Part shown: in pieces, positions 1-7,417 of the stretch
How positions within the stretch are numbered: position 1 is the stretch's first letter
How the letters are laid out: each line of letters opens with the position of its first letter
Assembly: GCF_000686125.1 (NCBI RefSeq)
Contig: NZ_JMMA01000002.1
Location: 3,410,001 to 3,474,000 of the forward strand
DNA from: Ruminococcus sp. NK3A76
GTDB taxonomy: Bacteria > Bacillota > Clostridia > Oscillospirales > Ruminococcaceae
DNA: 64,000 bases
Direction: 5' to 3'
Position numbers and translations under genes: made by a program
The notes under the pieces: model-generated
The model's input: the letters and a program-made list of their open reading frames with translations, nothing else
Databases searched by the model: none
What the model was told of the DNA's origin: nothing

Positions 1-481
1 TTCTTATGCCCCTTGCCGTCATGCAGCTGTGTGAGCCGGTTATCTTGACTGCCACATCTTCCGTACCTGCGGCTTCTGAGATTATCTGCGCTATGTCACG
101 CCCAAGACGCTCCTGAAGCTGCAAACGCTTTGCTGCCATGTCGCATATCCTTGCAATCTTGCTAAGACCCAGCACCCTGCCCTTTGGTATGTATGCCACA
201 TTCACCGTCATGTCATACATCAGCGCCATGTGGTGCTCACAGTAGCTGAAAACGGTTATGTCCTTCATAACGATAGCTTCGTCTGCGCCTATGTCCTCAG
301 AGGAGAAGGTCTTGCCAAACATCTCTGCGATCTCGTGGTTTGTGTATTTTGTGCCTTCGAGCACTTCTTCAAGCATATTCGCCACACGCAGGGGAGTTTC
401 CTTCAAGCCCTCACGGTCAGGGTCTTCGCCGATCGCTTCGAGCAGGCCTCTTATGTGGTATTCTATCTTCTCTCTGTCCAT
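1..481 (-). CDS. folE: GTP cyclohydrolase I (FolE), 3' end cut by window edge
   Basis: Converts GTP to 7,8-dihydroneopterin triphosphate in the cytoplasm, the first step shared by folate and queuosine precursor synthesis. The visible 160 residues contain the zinc-site motif CEHH at residues 81-84 and the late SHSCMTARG motif near residue 150, both hallmarks of type I enzymes. The ATG at 481-479 follows GAGGAG, which lies inside the end of queE; only three bases separate the two genes, so translation is probably coupled. Third gene of queD-queE-folE. The C-terminus lies beyond the left edge; queC could be next, which I cannot see. Identification is firm. Confidence 0.95.
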   Translation of the reverse strand, partial: MDREKIEYHIRGLLEAIGEDPDREGLKETPLRVANMLEEVLEGTKYTNHEIAEMFGKTFSSEDIGADEAIVMKDITVFSYCEHHMALMYDMTVNVAYIPKGRVLGLSKIARICDMAAKRLQLQERLGRDIAQIISEAAGTEDVAVKITGSHSCMTARGIR

Positions 482-484
482 TTG

Positions 485-1153
485 TCATACTCCTCTTTCA
501 TCGGGCGACCATATCAGCTTGTGCAGCTGCAATTGCAGCCTTGCTTTGCCAAGCCTTTTCTCTTTCATGAATTCTACTATCTCTGCCGGCTCTATCCTGC
601 CGAACACCGGGCTTAGAAGCACCGTGCATAACGGCTTGTATTCCTCGATGACCTCTGCCGCACGGTAAAGATCCTGCCTTGAGCCGCACACGAATTTCAG
701 CGTGTCCCATTCCTTTAAAAGCGGAATGTTGTCGGTAAACATATGCCGCTCCATTCTGCTTGACGGCAGCTTGTAGTCTACGGTGAAAACAGGGCGGCAC
801 TTTTCCATGAAAGGCCTTATGTCCACAGAACCGTTAGTCTCTATCTCGACACGCAGCCCGAGTTTGGTAAGCGCAAGGATAAGCTCGTCTATCCCTTCCT
901 GCAAAAGCGGCTCGCCGCCGGTGAGGGTCACGCAGTGCAGGTCGTATTTTTCTATCGCATCTCTTGCAATGCCGGTCAGGCGTGATATGCTCGCAAGCTC
1001 GAAGGGTGCGCCCTTTTCATTTGCCCAGGCCGTGTCGCACCAGTCGCACTTTAAGTTGCAGCCGGTAAAGCGCAGAAACAGCGCCAGCGCTCCGGCCTGC
1101 TGCCCCTCGCCGTTTATGCTCACAAAGCTCTCTGCAAGTTTTAAGCTGCTCAT
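485..1153 (-). CDS. queE: 7-carboxy-7-deazaguanine synthase (QueE), radical SAM
   Basis: Radical SAM enzyme that contracts 6-carboxytetrahydropterin to 7-carboxy-7-deazaguanine in the queuosine/preQ0 pathway. Taking the ATG at 1153 (222 aa), the 4Fe-4S cluster cysteines are C32, C36 and C39 in GCNLKCDWC, and a TGGEPLLQ motif typical of SAM binding lies near residue 80. This start overlaps the queD stop as ATGA, the usual coupled arrangement; a longer in-frame opening exists upstream but would run deep into queD. Size fits the family. Lies between queD and folE, whose products act one step before and two steps before it. Confidence 0.95.
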   Translation of the reverse strand: MSSLKLAESFVSINGEGQQAGALALFLRFTGCNLKCDWCDTAWANEKGAPFELASISRLTGIARDAIEKYDLHCVTLTGGEPLLQEGIDELILALTKLGLRVEIETNGSVDIRPFMEKCRPVFTVDYKLPSSRMERHMFTDNIPLLKEWDTLKFVCGSRQDLYRAAEVIEEYKPLCTVLLSPVFGRIEPAEIVEFMKEKRLGKARLQLQLHKLIWSPDERGV

Positions 1154-1575
1154 CTTGCCACCTCGTATTCTGCACAGTTGTCGGGCGTTTCGTATATCCT
1201 GACCGAGCACACCCTCAGCCCTGCACGGGTCAGCTCGTCAAAAAAGAACTTAGCAAAATTCTCGGCAGTCGGGCGGAACGGCACCTCTGTCAGTGCAAAG
1301 CCCTCGTCCTTAAGCGCTGCAAGGGTAGCGGCCTTAAGCGAGCCTGCTTCGTATATCAGCGTGTGATCGAGCTTGTCAGCAAGGGCTCTTACTTCGCTTT
1401 TGAGGTCTGCAAAGTCAATCAGCATACCTCTTTTCTCGCCCTCTGTTATAAGCTCCTCGCCGCAGACAGTCACCTCTGCCTTCCAGCGGTGGCCGTGGAT
1501 ATTTGAGCACTTGCCTTTATAGCCTGCAAGAAAATGTGCGCTGTCAAATGCTGCCGAAGTTATCAGCTTGTTCAT
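1150..1575 (-). CDS. queD: 6-carboxy-5,6,7,8-tetrahydropterin synthase (QueD)
   Basis: Converts dihydroneopterin triphosphate to 6-carboxytetrahydropterin, the QueE substrate. The 141-aa product carries the zinc ligands H14, H27 and H29 (the last two in NIHGHRW) and the catalytic cysteine C23, all as in the PTPS/QueD family. The ATG at 1575 is preferred over an upstream in-frame start because GGAGGAATT stands just ahead of it. First gene of the operon, preceded by a promoter, a probable preQ1-I riboswitch and a terminator hairpin, so expression is probably shut down when preQ1 is plentiful. Confidence 0.93.
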   Translation of the reverse strand: MNKLITSAAFDSAHFLAGYKGKCSNIHGHRWKAEVTVCGEELITEGEKRGMLIDFADLKSEVRALADKLDHTLIYEAGSLKAATLAALKDEGFALTEVPFRPTAENFAKFFFDELTRAGLRVCSVRIYETPDNCAEYEVAR

Positions 1576-1596
1576 TAAGAATTCCTCCAAAACATT

Positions 1597-1623
1597 AAAA
1601 AAGCGCCGCAAAAAATGCAGCGC
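1597..1623 (-). terminator. Leader terminator (attenuator) ahead of queD
   Basis: On the minus strand GCGCTGC and GCGGCGC pair around an AT-rich loop and are followed directly by six T residues. It sits only about 20 nt before the queD ribosome site, so it would stop transcription before the operon. A second hairpin at 1634-1658 (10 bp, loop AGGTG) lies just upstream and may be part of the switch. Placement between promoter and first gene argues for attenuation rather than ordinary termination. Confidence 0.7.
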
Positions 1624-1679
1624 AAAAAGTCATGCAAAAGGCGCACCTCGCCCTTTGCTGATAAACTCATTATAGCTGC

Positions 1680-1722
1680 CCTGGTTTTTATTAATGACAG
1701 GATGGCGCAAACGAACTGTCAG
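1680..1722 (-). promoter_or_regulatory. Probable preQ1-I riboswitch aptamer
   Basis: The RNA begins at the predicted transcription start. TGACAG and CTGTCA form P1; the loop starts with GTTCG and ends with CCATCC; an A-rich tail, TTAATAAAAACCAGG, follows. This order (short stem, GTTC...CATCC loop, then AAAAAC-AGG tail able to form an H-type pseudoknot) is that of preQ1-I aptamers, and the downstream genes make the preQ1 precursor. The tail differs slightly from the usual AAAAAACTAGG. Motif recognised by eye, not by covariance model. Confidence 0.72.
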
Positions 1723-1728
1723 AAAAAT

Positions 1729-1757
1729 ATTATACCACCTGCGGCCGCATTTGTCAA
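1729..1757 (-). promoter_or_regulatory. Sigma-A promoter for queD-queE-folE
   Basis: On the minus strand TTGACA (1757-1752) and TATAAT (1734-1729) are separated by 17 bp, a perfect housekeeping promoter. It places the start of transcription near 1722, exactly at the 5' end of the riboswitch. The 176-bp hairpin repeat begins 13 bp upstream of the -35 box. Confidence 0.88.
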
Positions 1758-1770
1758 GCAAGAAAATGTA

Positions 1771-1946
1771 AAGGCAACACCGCACAAAGACCGCCTGAAG
1801 GCTTTGTACGCAACTTACTTGCATCTTTTCCGTCATATTACACATTTTTTCCTTGAAATACGGTAGTATTCCTTCGGAAAATCTGTGCAATCTGACGAAA
1901 AAGCTGACTGCGCAATTTGCGCACAATCTTCGTGCGGTGTTGCCTT
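1771..1946. repeat. Interspersed 176-bp hairpin repeat, copy 1
   Basis: Bounded by AAGGCAACACCGCAC and GTGCGGTGTTGCCTT as terminal inverted repeats. Internal arms also pair, ending in an apical AATAC-GGTA-GTATT stem, so the whole element can fold into one long imperfect hairpin. Copies occur at 18184-18357, 55070-55243 and 60232-60405, with a short derivative at 6371-6419. This copy abuts the broken end of the secreted-protein gene at 1947. No transposase is present; a MITE-like element is the simplest reading. Confidence 0.85.
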
Positions 1947-2165
1947 AAAGGTCGCAGCGTTTATTCTGACATCGCCTGACTCGTGGGCGTTGAGAGGGTC
2001 GAGGTTTCTGCAGGTCCACCATATTTTCTTGTTGTCGATGTAGGTGAATGCTGTGCCTGATGCCTTCGCCCTGATGAGCCACCCCTCAGGCAGCATGACT
2101 GCAAGAGACATCACGAGCATAAATGCCGTGACGAAACCAAGCAGCCGTTAACTTGTCTTTTTCAT
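1947..2165 (-). pseudogene. Broken gene for a small secreted protein
   Basis: Reading from an ATG at 2165, the frame gives MKKTS, then an in-frame TAA at codon 6, then continues as a typical signal peptide (hydrophobic stretch LLGFVTAFMLVMSLAVML) and about 40 mature residues including KKIWWTCRNLDPLN. It stops being recognisable exactly where hairpin repeat copy 1 begins. Both the nonsense codon and the truncation point to a pseudogene. I do not recognise the parent family. If the repeat inserted here, this is direct evidence that it has moved. Confidence 0.55.
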
Positions 2166-2734
2166 AGCTTTTTCTCATTTATAATGCGATATTACATCAC
2201 CTATATGATACCACATTCTGCCTTTGCGTGTCAAGAGAACAGACCGCTCGCAAAGCCCCTTGAATACGCAGTTTGCCTGTGATATGAAACTGACAGGCAG
2301 GGCTGAATGTGCTGTTTTACAGCCTTTTGTATTGGCTTTGTAAATATGAATAATTATATCAATAATTTATAAACCAGTATCATATATAATATTAATAAAT
2401 AATTAATCACAGCTGTGTCATATGCTATATTACCAATCTGCTGCTTGAAAAGAAACAGGATTTACAGCACATTGCCCATTTTCGGGGCATATCCGGGGTG
2501 ATTAGTCAAAAGATATCCCGGTGATACCTTTTGTTCATATTCTCCAAAAAAAGTTGTGGGGTTTTGTACACCATTTCTCCGTTTTAGTTGATAAAAATAG
2601 CAAAAGCGCCAAATCATTTTGAACTTTTTTTAAAAAACGGTATAGGCTTCGGGAAAATCTGCTATAATATTAGTGTGAGGAAATAAGAGTAATAATAGGA
2701 AAACGTGTGATTATGTAAGGAGTGAATAAAGATC
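2166..2734. other. AT-rich intergenic region
   Basis: About 570 bp with no convincing gene. The middle (2330-2420) is strongly AT-rich. The last 80 bp hold an extended -10 promoter (TGCTATAAT at 2660-2668) for the gene at 2735; no good -35 box stands 17 bp upstream of it. A run near 2480-2540 with several CCGG-containing arms may be structured, but I recognise no RNA family. Confidence 0.5.
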
Positions 2735-3469
2735 ATGCACAGAAACAAGGGTATTATGGGCATCTCGGCTCTCGCAGGCGCAGCGCTTATGATAGCAGGT
2801 ATGACAGCCTTTGCATCCGATGCTATGTCTATCACGGACAACAGAGAGTACACAGCAGCTATCAATACAGTTGAGGTCAGCATTGACGCTCTTAACGCTG
2901 TAGGCGAGAATGCCGGCACTGAGATCGCTTACATGAAGAAGACCGGTATGATAATAGGCGAGACACTCGAAAAGAACATTGAGTACACACAAAACTGCAT
3001 CAAGAAGATAAAAAAGGCCGAAGAAGCCGAGCAGAAAAAGAAAGAAGAAGAAAAGAAAAAGGCTGAGGAAGAGAAAAAGAAGGCCGAGGAAGAAAAGAAA
3101 AAGAAAGAGGAGCAGGAAAAGACAGCCGCAAACACTGTCAACGCACAGTGGGATCAGAGCGGCCAGCTCAGCACCTTCTCCGGCATCTACTACGGCCCCT
3201 CCGGCAAGGAGACATACTATAACCTCGATATGAGCGGCATAGTAAGCATAATGAGAGGCATGGGCTATTCCGAAGACGCTTATCCCTACTGGGTAAGAGA
3301 CGACGGCTGCAAGATGTTCGGCGACTATATAATGGTAGCCTGCAATCTTGATATCAGACCGAGAGGCACGCTCGTCGCCACATCGCTCGGAACGGGCATC
3401 GTTGTTGACACAAGCCCTGTTTTCGTAGGCGAAAATGCAACTCAGGTAGACGTTGCGGTCACATGGTAA
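2735..3469 (+). CDS. Secreted coiled-coil protein with a C-terminal 3D-like barrel domain
   Basis: Unrecognised by name. A 244-aa protein with an N-terminal signal peptide (hydrophobic residues 8-27, likely cut near AFA-SDA). Residues about 93-135 are a Lys/Glu coiled coil built on the heptad-like KKAEEEKKK repeat. The C-terminal 100 residues include YWVRDDGCKMFGDYIMVA and PRGTLVATSLGTGIVVDT, which resemble the short double-psi barrel (3D-type) domains found on secreted clostridial cell-wall proteins; this is inference. AAGGAG stands 10 bp before the ATG and a terminator follows at 3486. Probably acts at the cell wall. Confidence 0.75.
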   Translation: MHRNKGIMGISALAGAALMIAGMTAFASDAMSITDNREYTAAINTVEVSIDALNAVGENAGTEIAYMKKTGMIIGETLEKNIEYTQNCIKKIKKAEEAEQKKKEEEKKKAEEEKKKAEEEKKKKEEQEKTAANTVNAQWDQSGQLSTFSGIYYGPSGKETYYNLDMSGIVSIMRGMGYSEDAYPYWVRDDGCKMFGDYIMVACNLDIRPRGTLVATSLGTGIVVDTSPVFVGENATQVDVAVTW

Positions 3470-3485
3470 TAAATATGAATGATAA

Positions 3486-3515
3486 AGACCCTTTCCGTTT
3501 GTGGAAAGGGTCTTG
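3486..3515 (+). terminator. Intrinsic terminator after the coiled-coil protein
   Basis: AGACCCTTTCC and GGAAAGGGTCT form a perfect 11-bp stem followed by TTGTTGCTT. It lies 17 bp after the stop codon of the gene ending at 3469. The 150 bp beyond it contain a second partial copy of the GGAAAGGGTCT arm near 3644 but no gene. Confidence 0.8.
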
Positions 3516-3667
3516 TTGCTTACTGCAAAAGTCTGTGTTATTGTGATATGCTTGAAGCGCTTGCTCTCAAAGAAAGTCTCTCGTTTTCACTGCGATACAC
3601 GAGGGGCTTTCCGGTCGCCCCTCGACCCTTCGGATCTACATCTTGGAAAGGGTCTTTCTATAAGTCA

Positions 3668-4507
3668 TTATTTTCGTAAAAACTTCTTATAAAGCACGCT
3701 TGTCAGCCCGGCGGGCATGATGAACATGAACATCTGGAAAGCGCAGGGTATCAGAAGGTCGGAAAGCGAAGAAAAGCCCTTGCGCCATATCCTGTAACGC
3801 ACCTTGATGAACGCCTTTGTGTTTACCCAGTTGGACCGGCGTCTGTAGTTGCCCTCGTTTACCCTGTAATCGACCAGCACCTTGGGTATGTTGTGCCCGA
3901 TAGCGCCTGCTGTGAGCATATTCACTACAAACTCGTAGTCCTCGCACCTCGGTATGTCCGAGTAGCCGCCTGTGCGCAGAGCCTTGCTTTTGCGGTAGCA
4001 GAGCGTCTGGTTGTTGAAGGGGTTGCGTCGCTTTGCGTATTTTCTTATGGCCTTGTTGCTGACCGGGGTCTTTTTGTATGCTATGTGCTCGCCCGTGTCG
4101 CTGTCAAATTCGTCTATGTATGCGCCTGCCATGTCAAGCTCGGGGTGCTCTGCAAAGAGCTTCATCATAAGCTCGCACCTGTCCTTGTGGGCGATGTCGT
4201 CAGAATCCATCTTTACTATGTATTCGTGTTTGCAGGCTTTGAGCCCCTTGTTTGCGCACATCCCCACACCGCACTTGTTGCTTCTTATCACGTTTATGCA
4301 GGGGTGGCGTTCGCAGTACTTTTCAAGTACCGCATCAAGCTCGCCTGTGAGCTCGCCGTCGCAGACTATCACAAAATCGTCTGTCGGGTAAGTCTGGGAT
4401 AGTATGCTCTTTATGCTCTTCTCAAAGAACTCTGCCCTTTCGCCTGAGTAAACGGACATCAGCACACTGTATTTAGGCAGCTTTATTTCTTTATTATTGT
4501 CACTCAT
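3668..4507 (-). CDS. Family 2 glycosyltransferase
   Basis: A 279-aa cytoplasmic or membrane-associated GT2 enzyme that would transfer a sugar from a nucleotide-sugar donor onto a surface glycan. The GT-A fold signature is clear: YSVLMSVYSGE at the N-terminus, the metal-binding DSDD at residues 101-104, and the ED pair (E189-D190 in RCEDYEF) near the acceptor site. AGGAGGTG precedes the ATG. Last gene of wzm-wzt-GT on the minus strand, so it probably builds the polymer those two export. Donor and acceptor cannot be read from the sequence. Confidence 0.88.
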   Translation of the reverse strand: MSDNNKEIKLPKYSVLMSVYSGERAEFFEKSIKSILSQTYPTDDFVIVCDGELTGELDAVLEKYCERHPCINVIRSNKCGVGMCANKGLKACKHEYIVKMDSDDIAHKDRCELMMKLFAEHPELDMAGAYIDEFDSDTGEHIAYKKTPVSNKAIRKYAKRRNPFNNQTLCYRKSKALRTGGYSDIPRCEDYEFVVNMLTAGAIGHNIPKVLVDYRVNEGNYRRRSNWVNTKAFIKVRYRIWRKGFSSLSDLLIPCAFQMFMFIMPAGLTSVLYKKFLRK

Positions 4508-4528
4508 TGTCCGTTCACCTCCTGTCTG

Positions 4529-5374
4529 TTACGATGCAGCTTCTTTTTTCTTTCTTTTCTTTTCTTCTATCTCTTTGGCCTTCTTGTCAAGCTCTTTCTG
4601 CTTTTTCTTCTTGGCGGCCTTCTGTTTTGCCTTGCGCTCCTCGATAGTCGTCATGTATTCATCTGCTATGTCGTCTATCTCGCCGCTTCTTACTACCTCG
4701 CCCTTGTCGAGCCAGAGTGCGTGGTCGCACATATTCTTGCAGGTCTCCATGTTGTGGGAAACGAAAAGCAGCGTTGTGCCGTCGGCAAGCATCTCGTTCA
4801 TCTTGTTCATGCATTTCTTTCTGAAAAGCACGTCGCCGACCGAGAGCACCTCGTCAACTATCAGTATATCGGGCTTTACCATAGTAGCAACAGAGAAGCC
4901 AAGACGGGATTTCATACCTGAGGAGAAGTTCTTTACAGGCGTGTCGAGAAAGTCCTCGAGCTCTGAGAACTCAACTATCTCGTCAAACCTCTCTGCAACG
5001 AATTTCTTGCTGTAGCCGAGTATACAGCCGTTAAGATAAATGTTCTCCCTTGCTGTGAGCTTGGGGTCTATTCCTGCACCAAGCTCGATAAGGGAAGCCA
5101 CAGTGCCGTTTACCGTCACGCTGCCCTTGTAGGGCTTGAGTATTCGGCTTATTACCTTTAGCAGTGTGCTCTTGCCGCTGCCGTTGGTGCCTATTATCGC
5201 CCACGCCTCGCCGGGCTTGATCTTAAGGTCAACATTCTGCAAGGCAAGGAACTCCTTGAACATCAGCTCGTGCTTTACGAGCTTGACAAAGTATTCCTTT
5301 AAGTTGTCTATATTCTCCGACGCTTTGTTGAAGCGCACGGTCACGTTATCAACATCAACGATATATTCGCTCAT
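4529..5374 (-). CDS. ABC-2 polysaccharide exporter ATPase (Wzt/TagH type)
   Basis: ATP-hydrolysing subunit of a polysaccharide or teichoic-acid-like exporter. Walker A GTNGSGKS lies near residue 62, the ABC signature is FSSGMKSRLGF and Walker B is ILIVDEVLSVGD, the exact form seen in Wzt/TagH/RfbE proteins. The ATG at 5374 is chosen because AGGA is 8 bp upstream; a GTG two codons earlier has no spacing for a ribosome site. Instead of a Wzt carbohydrate-binding domain the C-terminus is a roughly 40-residue Lys/Glu/Ala-rich charged tail. Pairs with the permease at 5457-6350. Confidence 0.9.
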   Translation of the reverse strand: MSEYIVDVDNVTVRFNKASENIDNLKEYFVKLVKHELMFKEFLALQNVDLKIKPGEAWAIIGTNGSGKSTLLKVISRILKPYKGSVTVNGTVASLIELGAGIDPKLTARENIYLNGCILGYSKKFVAERFDEIVEFSELEDFLDTPVKNFSSGMKSRLGFSVATMVKPDILIVDEVLSVGDVLFRKKCMNKMNEMLADGTTLLFVSHNMETCKNMCDHALWLDKGEVVRSGEIDDIADEYMTTIEERKAKQKAAKKKKQKELDKKAKEIEEKKRKKKEAAS

Positions 5375-5456
5375 ACACACTATCCTTTTTAATAATGGTC
5401 GATATGTCAGTTAACTGTTCCCAAAGCACTGCCTGTGGATCACACAAGCGCAAATA

Positions 5457-6350
5457 TCAGATGTACAGTATGAATTTATCCTGTGACTTTCTGAATGCTG
5501 CCACGCCAATGAAGAACATCAAAAACGCATAGGCAAAGCCGAGAACAAAGTCCTTTGCATCGACTAACGCCCACGATTCGAGCCCACGCCTTACAGCCGG
5601 GCACCATACGAATGCTCTGAACTGCTTTATGTAAATGTATGCCGGGTTGAAATTCTCGATAACATATGCAAGGTAATATCCGTAGGGAGTCTGACCCTTT
5701 TTGATCTGGCTCTTGCCCTTGTCGTAGAAGGAGCCCATGTTGTAGAATATTGCCGAGCAGTATATCCACATGGTAGTAACGGCATGGTAGATGTACTTTA
5801 TGTCACGGAAGAACACATTGAGCGCTGCGAGCAGGAAGCCAAGCCCCATAGCGAAGATGTAGGCTTCGATTATGACTATCACGATACCTAAGTTCCAGAA
5901 TGAGAACAGGCATCTGCCGTATCTGAGCGAGAGCGCTACCATAAGTATAACGAGCGCACCCAGCGAGAATACGAAGTCTACCATTGATGCCGTTATTTTC
6001 GACATCGGGAACATAAACTTTGAAACGTAGGTCTTTTTGAGCAGCGATGCGTTGTCGGTTATCGAGCTCAACGATTTGTCGGTCGCTGTCTTGATGAACT
6101 CGAACACTGTTCTGCCGCACATGAGGTATATCGGGAACAGCTCGGTCTTCTTTGTGAACAGCAGCGTGAATACTACCGACATGATTATCATTATCAGCAG
6201 GGGATTTAGCACGCTCCATATATAGCCGAGAAAGCTGCGGCGGTATTTGAGCTTGATATCTCTTGCAACGAGCTGATATAGCAGATCCTTGTAATTGAAC
6301 AGCTCTAAAAACGAGCCCTCCTTGAACTTATGCTTTTTTTCCTCTGTCAA
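5457..6350 (-). CDS. ABC-2 polysaccharide exporter permease (Wzm/TagG type)
   Basis: Membrane subunit, 297 aa, with about six transmembrane segments and the family signature VARDIKLKYRRSFLGYIWSV near the N-terminus, typical of ABC-2 permeases that export O-antigen, capsule or teichoic acid. The start is TTG at 6350 (TTG ACA GAG GAA), with AAGGA about 12 bp upstream, a slightly long gap. Immediately upstream of the ATPase and a GT2 gene, so the three form a surface glycan export set. The polymer itself is not identifiable here. Confidence 0.88.
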   Translation of the reverse strand: MTEEKKHKFKEGSFLELFNYKDLLYQLVARDIKLKYRRSFLGYIWSVLNPLLIMIIMSVVFTLLFTKKTELFPIYLMCGRTVFEFIKTATDKSLSSITDNASLLKKTYVSKFMFPMSKITASMVDFVFSLGALVILMVALSLRYGRCLFSFWNLGIVIVIIEAYIFAMGLGFLLAALNVFFRDIKYIYHAVTTMWIYCSAIFYNMGSFYDKGKSQIKKGQTPYGYYLAYVIENFNPAYIYIKQFRAFVWCPAVRRGLESWALVDAKDFVLGFAYAFLMFFIGVAAFRKSQDKFILYI

Positions 6351-6370
6351 GAAAATTCAGTCCTTTTTAA

Positions 6371-6419
6371 AGGCAGCACCGCACGGCCACCGGCTCCGAG
6401 CCTTTGTGCGGTGTTGCCT
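6371..6419. repeat. 49-bp deletion derivative of the hairpin repeat
   Basis: Starts AGGCAGCACCGCAC and ends GTGCGGTGTTGCCT, the two ends of the 174-bp family, but keeps only a short 5' segment (GGCCACCGGC) between them; about 125 bp of the interior is missing. Lies 20 bp upstream of the permease start and could act as a hairpin in either direction. Confidence 0.75.
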
Positions 6420-6574
6420 GAAATTTATTGATAATAATTCAATGTTAATTCTACCACAAAGCCCCAAAAGTGTCAATACAAACCACCGTCAAATCGCCCT
6501 TTTGACCGAAATATCAGCGTATATAAAAGGTTTATAGGCAATAGCGCACAAAGCCCCGACATAGGGCAGAGATA

Positions 6575-6604
6575 ATAAAAAAGCACCGACGGCATCGGTG
6601 CTTT
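6575..6604 (-). terminator. Intrinsic terminator after the small ORF
   Basis: AAGCACCGA and TCGGTGCTT form a stem followed on the minus strand by TTTTTTATTATC. It begins 4 bp after the stop codon of the 56-aa ORF, supporting that ORF as a real transcribed gene. Confidence 0.85.
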
Positions 6605-6607
6605 GCG

Positions 6608-6778
6608 TTACCTGTTCATATCATCTATCTCGGCTGTTGTGTAGTGCGAATAGCCCTCGTATTCATAGCTTTTGTCGATGCCTTTCATAAACAGCTCCAG
6701 CGCCTTTTGCTTGCTTATGCGTTCTTCTTCGACCGCAAGCTCGGCGGAGCTTGTTATACCAAGTTTGTTTTGTATCAT
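6608..6778 (-). CDS. Small protein resembling the N-terminus of Fic-family proteins
   Basis: A 56-aa ORF with its own promoter (6811-6839), a GGAAGG ribosome site and its own terminator. The stretch IQNKLGITSSAELAVEEER followed by ISKQKALELF resembles the first 30 residues of class-I Fic proteins, but the Fic core (HPFxxGNGR) is absent and the protein ends soon after. It may be a decayed fic gene that kept expression signals, or a free-standing small regulator; the clean signals favour a functional small protein. The resemblance is from memory and needs a profile search. Confidence 0.6.
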   Translation of the reverse strand: MIQNKLGITSSAELAVEEERISKQKALELFMKGIDKSYEYEGYSHYTTAEIDDMNR

Positions 6779-6810
6779 AAGGCGCTACCTTCCTTTGATT
6801 TGTCGATACT

Positions 6811-6839
6811 ATTATAACATATTTCGGCTATCAAGTCAA
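6811..6839 (-). promoter_or_regulatory. Promoter for the 56-aa ORF
   Basis: On the minus strand TTGACT (6839-6834) and TATAAT (6816-6811) with 17-bp spacing, about 33 bp upstream of the ATG at 6778. Confidence 0.75.
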
Positions 6840-6885
6840 TTGACAGCCGTTTTTACCGTTATCTGAAAAAAATCCACGTACCCTC

Positions 6886-6920
6886 TTGACAAATCTTCAC
6901 AAATAGTGTAAAATTACACT
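6886..6920 (+). promoter_or_regulatory. Promoter with an overlapping palindromic operator
   Basis: TTGACA (6886-6891), 17 bp, then TAAAAT (6909-6914). The -10 box sits inside a palindrome AGTGTAA-AA-TTACACT (6905-6920) with perfect 7-bp arms. Such a site over the -10 of a helix-turn-helix gene is the usual layout for autorepression, so the product of the next gene probably binds it. Confidence 0.75.
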
Positions 6921-6955
6921 AAAGAGGAAATCAAACACCAAAAGGAGCGCTTTTT

Positions 6956-7417
6956 ATGACAAGAGAAGAATTTATAAAAAACACAGATGAGCTGCTGCGC
7001 CTTGTGCGCACTGAGTATGAGCTGACGCAGGAGAGTATGGCGCTCTGCCTCGGCATATCAAAAAAGACGCTTGTCGGCATCGAAAAGGGCCGTGGCTCGC
7101 TGGGCTGGACGGGGGCGGTAGCACTCTGCTCGCTCTTTTCGCAGAGCAGTATACTGCAAAACACCTTCGGCGGCGATATGCAGGATATTCTCAGTGCGCT
7201 TGCATTCGAGCGTGTGCAGCCTAAGTACCCCAAGACTATGGGCGGCCGTGTATGGTGGGAGGAGGTGCAGCAGGGTATTGGCTGGCATATCCAGCAAAAC
7301 TACATCTCACGCCACTACCGCCTGCTGACCGATGACGACAGGCACGTCTGCTCGTCCTTTGACCTTGAAAAGGTAAAACTCGCCGCCGCAGAATATGAAA
7401 GGGTGAATGCAAAATGA
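6956..7417 (+). CDS. Helix-turn-helix (XRE-like) transcriptional regulator
   Basis: A 153-aa protein with a Cro/cI-type helix-turn-helix at about residues 15-50 (LTQESMALCLGISKKTLVGI), and a C-terminal 80-residue region that I do not recognise. AAGGAG precedes the ATG. Its stop overlaps the ATG of the next membrane-protein gene by 4 bp, and two further membrane proteins follow, so it probably controls this little operon through the palindrome at 6905-6920. The C-terminal part could sense a ligand or a partner protein; this is inference. Confidence 0.8.
   Translation: MTREEFIKNTDELLRLVRTEYELTQESMALCLGISKKTLVGIEKGRGSLGWTGAVALCSLFSQSSILQNTFGGDMQDILSALAFERVQPKYPKTMGGRVWWEEVQQGIGWHIQQNYISRHYRLLTDDDRHVCSSFDLEKVKLAAAEYERVNAK

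Noticed and set aside
2440-2560. A riboswitch (for example ydaO type) before the cell-wall-like gene at 2735
   Set aside because: Some CCGG-containing arms are present, but the conserved motifs of the c-di-AMP riboswitch are not.
3516-3667. A small RNA or gene between the terminator at 3486 and the glycosyltransferase
   Set aside because: Only partial copies of the terminator arm and a GAGGGGC/GCCCCTC stem without T-run or promoter are visible.
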